Assembly: GCA_964549785.1 (NCBI GenBank) | Contig: CAZJXA010000096.1 | Span: forward strand, 1 to 11,336 | DNA length: 11,336 nt | From: JBEIUO01 sp964549785 | GTDB lineage: Bacteria > Planctomycetota > Phycisphaerae > Phycisphaerales > UBA1924 | Direction of reading: 5' to 3' | Part shown: piece by piece, positions 7,450-11,336 of the stretch | Numbering within the stretch: position 1 is the first letter of the stretch | Layout of the letters: each line of letters begins with the position of its first letter | Notes under the pieces: model-generated | What the model was told of the DNA's origin: nothing | Database searches by the model: none | Seen by the model: only the letters and a program-made list of their open reading frames with translations | Program-made: the position numbers and the translations under genes

Positions 7450-7504
7450 GCCACCACTTGACCATTTACACGACCATCGTGAGGGTGAATGGTCAAGTGG
7501 TGGC
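7450..7504. repeat. 17-bp inverted repeat upstream of the relaxase-like gene, oriT candidate
   Basis: The arms at 7450-7466 (GCCACCACTTGACCATT) and 7488-7504 are perfectly complementary over 17 bp, with a 21-nt spacer that itself contains CACG..CGTG. It lies about 50 bp upstream of the start of the probable relaxase, where mobilisation elements commonly keep their transfer origin. Neither strand has a U tract after the stem, which argues against a terminator. A regulator site for the operon is the main alternative. Confidence 0.5.
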
Positions 7505-7571
7505 GACACAGTAGATTCATAATTTATAAGCTATTGATTTCACGTATTTTTTTTTAATTGAAATAGTCCCA

Positions 7572-7612
7572 ATAGAAGGTGCTTAAGATGGGTAAATAGT
7601 AACGCCTTCTAT
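7572..7612. repeat. Second inverted repeat, 10-bp arms
   Basis: ATAGAAGGTG (7572-7581) pairs with CGCCTTCTAT (7603-7612), ten pairs including one G-U if transcribed, with a 21-nt spacer like that of the 7450-7504 repeat. No T tract follows. The function is unknown. Confidence 0.3.
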
Positions 7613-7622
7613 AGAGACCTTC

Positions 7623-7784
7623 ATGCTCATCGGCAATGATCTCTCGAACGGAATGTACGTACTGGGACAAGCTTTACTCTTTGGGCTATCAGAACCTTTT
7701 CTAGCCACTGGCGACCGCGGAATTGAGAAGCCTTCATTCATTTTGGGAATTGTTGGAAAGCTGTTTCCTCCCCTATTTTCTTAA
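7623..7784 (+). CDS. Possible small hydrophobic protein (53 aa)
   Basis: An open frame runs from ATG 7623 to TAA 7782-7784. The product is moderately hydrophobic (MYVLGQALLFGLSEPFLA, later KPSFILGIVGKLFPPLF) and could associate with the membrane. The upstream sequence has no good Shine-Dalgarno, only a weak AGAG, and I recognise no family. It lies between two inverted repeats and the parS-like site in an otherwise gene-free stretch. It may be a real small gene, a decayed remnant or chance. Confidence 0.22.
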   Translation: MLIGNDLSNGMYVLGQALLFGLSEPFLATGDRGIEKPSFILGIVGKLFPPLFS

Positions 7785-7820
7785 AAACGAACAAAAAAAC
7801 CACGCATAGCGCTGACACGT

Positions 7821-7836
7821 TGTTTCACATGAAACT
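7821..7836. other. Chromosomal-parS-like site
   Basis: TGTTTCACATGAAACT matches the widely conserved ParB-binding consensus TGTTTCACGTGAAACA at 14 of 16 positions. The differences are one central base (CACATG instead of CACGTG) and the last base. It stands about 890 bp upstream of the ParA gene and just before the palindrome array. Binding by a host or element ParB is inference; the central change may weaken it. Confidence 0.45.
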
Positions 7837-7864
7837 TTACACATAGAAAATCGTGCAAATCGGT

Positions 7865-7917
7865 AAACTCGCTAACAGGCTCTAAGCAATGCGTTAGTGA
7901 GAGTTTGAGGGCAAACT
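7865..7917. repeat. Two overlapping, mutually exclusive hairpins
   Basis: AAACTC (7865-7870) plus CTAAC (7872-7876) pair with GTTAG (7893-7897) plus GAGTTT (7901-7906), an imperfect 11-bp stem with a 1x3 internal loop. AGTTTG (7902-7907) alternatively pairs with CAAACT (7912-7917) around an AGGG loop. The shared AGTTT segment means only one can form in an RNA. This resembles leader or antisense-RNA regulation, but no transcript is established. Confidence 0.3.
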
Positions 7918-7924
7918 GCCTCCT

Positions 7925-8008
7925 ATGAAAGAAAATGCGATAGCGAGGAAATTGAAAAATGAAATCGCACGTCTCGTCCCCCTGATATGCCTAGGCATAT
8001 TCAAATAA
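7925..8008 (+). CDS. Possible 27-residue peptide ORF
   Basis: From ATG 7925 a short frame encodes a basic N-terminal helix (KENAIARKLKNEIAR) followed by a hydrophobic end (LVPLICLGIF). The nearest ribosome-binding-like sequence, AGGG at 7908-7911, is far upstream (13 nt) and sits in the loop of the small hairpin. The 3' part of the frame contains the first GCCTAGGC palindrome. It could be a leader peptide or small membrane peptide, but it is equally compatible with chance. Confidence 0.15.
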   Translation: MKENAIARKLKNEIARLVPLICLGIFK

Positions 8009-8077
8009 TTGATAACTTAATAATAAAAAATATTGCCTAGGCAATTTTAGATGCCAATCTCTATGTAAAATTTTTTT

Positions 8078-8107
8078 GCCTAGGCGAAGACTAGGCGATG
8101 CCTAGGT
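8078..8107. repeat. Phased triplet A of the palindrome, 11-bp period
   Basis: Sites start at 8078 (GCCTAGGC), 8089 (GACTAGGC) and 8100 (GCCTAGGT), each 11 bp after the last, close to one DNA helical turn. Bound proteins would therefore lie on one face of the helix. Confidence 0.75.
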
Positions 8108-8316
8108 GCATTTTTTAAGAGTTGGATTATTTTTTAAATGTATTTGCCTAGGCATTATATAAACAGAACTTTGAGCTGAAATAAGATCGGCCAATAATTT
8201 AAAAATCAGTTCGCCTAGGCATTAATTATTATATTCGCCTGTATCGCGCTATTAACGCATTTAATTTTTAAATCATGCCTAGGCAGATTTTTGAATATCG
8301 CGCCTATTATTATTTT

Positions 8317-8346
8317 GCCTAGGCGCTAACTAGGCGCCGCCTAGGC
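8317..8346. repeat. Phased triplet B of the palindrome, 11-bp period
   Basis: Sites at 8317 (exact), 8328 (AACTAGGC) and 8339 (exact) repeat the architecture of triplet A: exact or near-exact outer sites around a degenerate middle site, again 11 bp apart. Confidence 0.75.
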
Positions 8347-8453
8347 TTTGTAAATATTTCTTCAAAGAAAATATGCCTAGGCGTTTTTTTTCAATTTCGT
8401 AAGCTACTCAAAATATTCTGCACCCACGGTTCCGTAGGCGAGTTGGTTTTTTT

Positions 8454-8493
8454 GCCTAGGCAATATCAAGTTATGACTAGGCGGTGACTAGGT
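8454..8493. repeat. Promoter-proximal cluster C of the palindrome
   Basis: An exact site at 8454 is followed at 21 bp by GACTAGGC (8475) and 11 bp later by GACTAGGT (8486). It resembles triplets A and B but with a wider first gap. It is the last cluster before the ParA gene. Confidence 0.6.
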
Positions 8494-8498
8494 ATAAA
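8471..8498 (+). promoter_or_regulatory. Possible ParA-operon promoter overlapping cluster C
   Basis: TATAAA (8493-8498) could be a -10 with a poor -35-like TTATGA (8471-8476) 16 bp upstream. The two degenerate palindromes at 8475 and 8486 would occupy the spacer and touch the -10, so a binding protein would repress transcription. The leader would be about 210 nt and includes a small CCCCA/TGGGG hairpin (8554-8568). The -35 is weak and another start point nearer the gene is possible. Confidence 0.25.
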
Positions 8499-8700
8499 TC
8501 GGATAGAAACAGAATGAAATTCTCTGCTGACTGAAATCGACATTTAGACGGGTCCCCACCATTTGGGGTTCATATTTACAACGCAAAGCGCCTAAGTAAC
8601 TGATTTTCTTTATTAATCTACCGAAAGTTCTTGGTGTGAGCTGAAGTCCCGTGTTTCAATATGTTTAAGACACTGCTCATTTACAGGCGCTTGCTTAAAC

Positions 8701-8705
8701 GGAGG
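8701..8705 (+). promoter_or_regulatory. Shine-Dalgarno that sets the ParA start
   Basis: GGAGG at 8701-8705 lies 6 nt before ATG 8712. The frame is open from an ATG at 8661, but that one has no ribosome-binding site and would add only 17 residues of unlikely composition. Confidence 0.8.
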
Positions 8706-8711
8706 ATTAAA

Positions 8712-9761
8712 ATGGAAAACACAGCATCAACTAACTCAGCAGAATATTCTCTCAGCATTGCCGAACTTGGCGAACTCATGGGCATCACGGTCCAAGGCGT
8801 TCATCAATTGATAAAGAGAAATAAACTTGAATCCGAGAAGATCGGATCTCAAAAATATCTTCTGCCTCAAACGATTCGAAAGATTCTTGAAGCTAGGGGA
8901 GTGAAATACCGATCAAAAATTATAAGTATCCAGGCCAACAAAGGTGGCGTCGGGAAAACGACGACTGCTTACCACATCGCCATTAGAGCTTCGATGTATG
9001 GTGCAAGAGTTCTGTGCGTCGATCTCGATATGCAAGGGAACATGACTCAAGCTTTTCAAGTTAAGGACCCTCGAGTTCCGGTCTTTTATGATGTGTTTAA
9101 GGGAGATATAAATATTGCGGACGCCATAGTTCCGATCTCTCAACATATTAAAATTCTCGCGAGCCATCTTGCTAACAGCAAATTGGATAAGGCTCTCGCT
9201 CAAGATACAAAACTAAATATCAGTGAAGTCATCAGAAATATTTTACATCCAGTCATGGACCAATACGATCTCGTTATCGTCGACTGTGCGCCTGCTCTGT
9301 CCCATCTCAATACTTGTGTCGCTCTAGGTTCCGATATGGTCATTATCCCCGTGAACCCTGATCCCTTCGCAGTAGAAGGGCTTACTCAAACAATGGAAGA
9401 GCTTCAAGAAATCCAAAGAAGGTTTAAGGCAAAATTTGAAATTAAAATTCTTTTTAATAAGTATGATGCGCGAGAGAAGAGTTCATTTGATTATCTAACG
9501 ACACTTTCAGGCAAGTATTCGGGGTTATTTTTTAAATCCTTTATTCGAAACAATGCCGATCTAAAGAATGCAATCATCGCGAAGAAATCGGTTTTCGATT
9601 ATAAGCAGGCACCAGCTCGAGAGGATTATGATCTTCTTACTCGCGAAATTCTTGATCTGAATAATCTTAAGGAACAGTCAGAAGCTGCATCTGTCGAAAT
9701 TAAACGGCCCACTCCATCGATGCCCGAAAAATCAACGGTAGAGAGTCCAGCACATGCCTAA
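8712..9761 (+). CDS. parA: ParA-family ATPase with N-terminal HTH
   Basis: This deviant-Walker ATPase of the plasmid ParA type should drive DNA segregation by ATP-dependent nucleoid binding. It is 349 residues from ATG 8712. Residues about 13-62 form an HTH (LSIAELGELMGITVQGVHQL), as in type Ia ParA/SopA proteins that repress their own operon. The ATPase core follows: deviant Walker A KGGVGKTT at 77-84 (signature K77, P-loop K82), A' motif VDLDMQGN around 103-110, and Walker B VIVDCAP around 188-194. The last ~35 residues are a polar, proline-containing tail. The stop overlaps the next start by 8 nt, so its partner is probably the wHTH protein downstream, in the place of a ParB. The palindrome array upstream is the natural candidate for partition site and operator. 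Confidence 0.9.
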   Translation: MENTASTNSAEYSLSIAELGELMGITVQGVHQLIKRNKLESEKIGSQKYLLPQTIRKILEARGVKYRSKIISIQANKGGVGKTTTAYHIAIRASMYGARVLCVDLDMQGNMTQAFQVKDPRVPVFYDVFKGDINIADAIVPISQHIKILASHLANSKLDKALAQDTKLNISEVIRNILHPVMDQYDLVIVDCAPALSHLNTCVALGSDMVIIPVNPDPFAVEGLTQTMEELQEIQRRFKAKFEIKILFNKYDAREKSSFDYLTTLSGKYSGLFFKSFIRNNADLKNAIIAKKSVFDYKQAPAREDYDLLTREILDLNNLKEQSEAASVEIKRPTPSMPEKSTVESPAHA

Positions 9762-11073
9762 TCTTGATGATTTTCTCAACAAAGTAAAAAAGAAGGGCTT
9801 TCAACGCACGGTTGAAGAGCGCCCTTTCTACGATAAACCCATGAAAGCTGAAAAGGTGGCGGCAGAAAAGACAAAATCTTCGAGCGCAAACACGCAAAGC
9901 TCCGGCGACATCGAGAAGCCAGTTCTCGAGAAACAGAAATCCAGCAAGGCGATAGAAAAAATAGTCGAAGCTAAAGCTGAACCAATTATTTCAAAGGCAA
10001 AAATTTTGCCTAGGCAAAGCGATATTGAATTAGCACATCGCCTAGCCTCTGCCGAGCCATTGCCCACTCAAAGCCTAGGCAAAATTTCGAAAATGCCTAG
10101 GCCAACTGAGAGATCTTTGCCTAGGCACGATGCCTACTCATCAAAAAATGAATTTGTTTCTCTTCGAACATGGCAATACGACCTGTTGAAGTTTTTTTTG
10201 CAGACGAAATCAGATCGTGAAGAAGTAAAAGCGACGTATCCAGAACTTGCGATTCGATTTGGTCGAGATGGTTCAAATATCCGCAAACACCTTAAAAAAA
10301 TGATAAAGACCGGGCTTCTTCATAAAGTTGCTTCTGGATGGATCGACGATCAGCAAGCTTCGGTATATCGCCTGAATGTAATTCAGATGAATGAAATTGT
10401 TGTTCAACATGAACTTCGGCGCATGCCTAGGCAAAATGAAATCGATCTGCCTAGGCACGATGGACGTAGTAGTAGTAATAATTATTTAAATTCTACTACT
10501 ACAGAAGAACTGCCTAGGCATTTTGCTGATCGAGTAGATATTTCAATGATAGATCTATCAGCCGTTCAAGGCGTAGATCGTCAAAAATTGAAGAAATATA
10601 TTTCAAAGTACTCAACGCTAGAATCTCTTCAAGACTTCGTGGACCGAGTTGCATGTGCCATTAATGGTCAAATTGGAACAAAGAATGAGGTGAAATTTCC
10701 TGGTGCGTTTATGGATTCATGCTTTGATAGGGGAGTAGATGTTCCGGCGACCTATAGGTCTCGACGAGCATTAATTGAAGAAGAGCATTTGAAACGCGAA
10801 CAGGCTGAACTCGACCATCTTAAAAAGATTCAAGAAGAACGAAAAAAAATTGAAGGTGAAAAGCTTAAATTGAAATTCGAGGATTGGTTAAGGCAAGCCG
10901 GCGCGGTGCGAATTGCTGAATTTGAGGCTGAAAGAAGCCGAATGTTTCCAAAAAATTCCGAATTTGATGTTCCTGCCAAGGTTCGAATGAATCAATTGAG
11001 ACAAATCCAGGCAGACACTTTCATTTTAGAAAATGGTCTGGCAATGACGTTCAGAGAAAGCTTAGTAAGTTAA
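9754..11073 (+). CDS. wHTH DNA-binding protein, candidate centromere-binding or replication initiator protein
   Basis: This 439-residue protein is encoded in the ParB position, overlapping parA by 8 nt. Residues 1-84 are charged and probably disordered. Residues about 136-207 form a winged helix (TYPELAIRFGRDGSNIRKHL, then KTGLLHKVASGW). Residues about 262-335 resemble the C-terminal part of plasmid and phage replication-initiation-like proteins (EVKFPGAFMDSCFDRG), and about 338-378 is a strongly charged coiled coil. Flanking the wHTH are two copies of an approximately 19-residue segment (114-132 and 224-242, 12 of 19 identical: MPR..E..LPRHD..SS.N), created by embedded GCCTAGGC sites. Seven exact sites lie in the gene. 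No ParB-N/Spo0J motif was seen. It may bind the palindromes as an analogue of ParB or as an initiator; the sequence does not decide. Confidence 0.7.
   Translation: MPNLDDFLNKVKKKGFQRTVEERPFYDKPMKAEKVAAEKTKSSSANTQSSGDIEKPVLEKQKSSKAIEKIVEAKAEPIISKAKILPRQSDIELAHRLASAEPLPTQSLGKISKMPRPTERSLPRHDAYSSKNEFVSLRTWQYDLLKFFLQTKSDREEVKATYPELAIRFGRDGSNIRKHLKKMIKTGLLHKVASGWIDDQQASVYRLNVIQMNEIVVQHELRRMPRQNEIDLPRHDGRSSSNNYLNSTTTEELPRHFADRVDISMIDLSAVQGVDRQKLKKYISKYSTLESLQDFVDRVACAINGQIGTKNEVKFPGAFMDSCFDRGVDVPATYRSRRALIEEEHLKREQAELDHLKKIQEERKKIEGEKLKLKFEDWLRQAGAVRIAEFEAERSRMFPKNSEFDVPAKVRMNQLRQIQADTFILENGLAMTFRESLVS
10008..10126. repeat. Four intragenic GCCTAGGC sites before the wHTH
   Basis: Exact copies start at 10008, 10073, 10095 and 10119, with a 7/8 variant GCCTAGCC at 10040. 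Three are read as (L/M)-P-R; the one at 10073 is read in another frame as S-L-G, so the nucleotide sequence rather than a peptide is conserved. The last three are 22 and 24 bp apart, about two helical turns. Confidence 0.85.
10425..10519. repeat. Three intragenic GCCTAGGC sites after the wHTH
   Basis: Exact copies start at 10425, 10449 and 10512, all read as (M/L)-P-R-(Q/H). The first pair has the same 24-bp spacing as 10095/10119 and the surrounding peptide is a degenerate copy of that pair, suggesting an internal duplication. Confidence 0.85.
10466..10502. repeat. Trinucleotide hairpin centred between two palindrome sites
   Basis: GTAGTAGTAG (10466-10475) and CTACTACTAC (10493-10502) pair perfectly over 10 bp around a 17-nt AT-rich loop. 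Exactly 9 nt separate the stem from the palindrome on each side (10449-10456 and 10512-10519). The coding product is a Ser/Asn/Thr-rich linker. Confidence 0.6.
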
Positions 11074-11292
11074 GTCAGAGTCTTTTCAAAAGCCTTATGT
11101 CTACTCGTAGATCCGTTTTCTAGCTTCAGAAAATGAGTTTGTTCCTACTTGTTCCCATGCCAATTTTTTTCACTTGGAGGGAAAGTTGGAGCGCGGATTT
11201 ACGGGGTGAGTTGAATTTTCGAGAGAGCAGGAGAGTTGGGATTTTCAAATACAGGTAGACATAAGATGTTTTTGTTTTGTATGAGCTGACCA
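11074..11292. other. Right intergenic stretch without a firm gene
   Basis: No coding frame is supported. The stretch holds a direct repeat TTGTTCC (11139-11145 and 11149-11155, 10-bp period), a small inverted TCTAC/GTAGA (11100-11111), and a CAGGTAGACATAA segment at 11252-11264 that resembles 221-233 at the left end. No clear terminator follows the wHTH gene. Confidence 0.4.
11252..11264 (+). repeat. Copy of a left-end sequence, possible attachment-site half
   Basis: CAGGTAGACATAA differs by one base from CAGGTCGACATAA at 221-233, in the same orientation. Both are followed by a TGTT (after two extra bases here). The left copy overlaps the second dif-like repeat next to the recombinase. This could be a direct repeat bounding an integrated element of about 11 kb, but 12 of 13 bases over a short stretch may be chance. 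Confidence 0.25.
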
Positions 11293-11336
11293 ATGGATAA
11301 AGTGCCTTTCACCGGAACTATCATCAGCGTTAAGGC
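11293..11336 (+). CDS. Possible 5' end of a gene running off the window
   Basis: ATG at 11293 opens a frame of 14 codons (MDKVPFTGTIISVK) that reaches the window edge without a stop. The residue pattern looks like the first strand of a small beta-barrel domain, but the family is not recognisable from so little. The ribosome-binding site is weak (GAGC about 8 nt upstream). It is either the next gene of the element or the first chromosomal gene beyond it. Confidence 0.35.
   Translation, partial: MDKVPFTGTIISVK

Larger units (their letters stand above)
7985..8493. repeat. GCCTAGGC palindrome array, candidate centromere or iteron region
   Basis: Ten exact GCCTAGGC copies start at 7989, 8035, 8078, 8146, 8213, 8277, 8317, 8339, 8375 and 8454. 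Variants lie at 8089 and 8475 (GACTAGGC), 8100 (GCCTAGGT), 8328 (AACTAGGC) and 8486 (GACTAGGT). The usual extension is TGCCTAGGCA; the first is a 16-bp perfect palindrome (7985-8000) and the second 14 bp (8032-8045). The spacers are very AT-rich with T runs, for example 8003-8034. The array ends about 220 bp before the ParA start. In random sequence an 8-mer would be expected about 0.17 times in the whole window. A binding array for the downstream wHTH protein or the HTH of ParA (partition site or replication iterons) is the best reading. Confidence 0.85.

Noticed and set aside
7450..7504. Intrinsic terminator reading of the long inverted repeat
   Set aside because: No U tract on either strand and it lies upstream, not downstream, of the neighbouring gene.
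7985..8493. CRISPR array
   Set aside because: The repeat is an 8-10-bp palindrome with irregular spacers (11 to 79 bp), with no cas genes nearby; CRISPR repeats are longer and regularly spaced.
8551..8580. tRNA or T-arm-like sequence GGGGTTCATA
   Set aside because: No cloverleaf can be formed around it; only a 5-bp CCCCA/TGGGG hairpin is present.
8661..8711. N-terminal extension of ParA from ATG 8661
   Set aside because: The ATG at 8712 has a near-perfect GGAGG at 6 nt, and the extra 17 residues have no counterpart in the HTH domain.
10273..10458. Minus-strand frame inside the wHTH gene containing MPRQ and LPRH peptides
   Set aside because: It arises because the motif is palindromic and reads the same on both strands; there is no start signal.
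11176..11210. GGAGG followed by a TTG start at 11186
   Set aside because: The frame stops after seven codons.

Overview
The window looks like one compact integrative mobile element of a Gram-negative bacterium. The signs are Shine-Dalgarno leaders, a lipobox lipoprotein, a VirD4/TraD-type coupling protein, moderate GC in the left two thirds and a clearly more AT-rich right third. Nothing fixes the taxon. A Bdellovibrionota-like or related proteobacterial host is only an impression. A run of ten N at 5108-5117 shows that this is scaffolded draft sequence.

Left part (about 1-2360, minus strand): a toxin-antitoxin-like pair (excisionase-type HTH protein, PIN-domain ribonuclease) is followed after 26 nt by a Xer-like tyrosine recombinase, apparently as one transcription unit. 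Its promoter is recognisable, and three tandem 18-bp repeats lie just downstream of it. Beyond the recombinase stop are two dif-like ATAATGTT repeats, possibly attachment-site material.

Middle part (2365-7398, minus strand): a four-gene operon in which every junction is a 4-nt ATGA overlap. The order of translation is a small winged-helix/nuclease-like protein resembling MOB_C relaxases (CloDF13 MobC / replication-relaxation family), a multi-membrane-span coupling ATPase, a lipoprotein with a C-terminal His/Asp/Asn-rich domain like DUF6973, and a small exported protein with a BamE-like look. A 17-bp-arm inverted repeat just upstream of the relaxase-like gene is the best oriT candidate.

Right part (7399-11336): a 1.3-kb region with no firm gene holds hairpins, a near match to the bacterial chromosomal parS site, and an array of the perfect palindrome GCCTAGGC. 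Ten exact copies, plus at least five close variants, lie between 7985 and 8493, including clusters spaced exactly 11 bp apart. Downstream come a ParA-type ATPase with an N-terminal HTH and, overlapping it by 8 nt, a 439-residue winged-helix DNA-binding protein. That gene carries seven more exact GCCTAGGC copies inside its coding sequence, in two different reading frames. The array, ParA and wHTH protein together look like a partition or replication system with an unusual centromere/iteron that extends into the gene of its probable binding protein. This is the most unusual thing in the window.

Read together: the recombinase integrates the element, the MOB_C-like protein and coupling protein mobilise it through a transfer channel not encoded here, and the ParA/wHTH/palindrome module maintains the excised circle or links it to host segregation. 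The PIN pair and envelope proteins are accessory stabilisation or surface functions. These roles are inferences from family resemblance and gene order.
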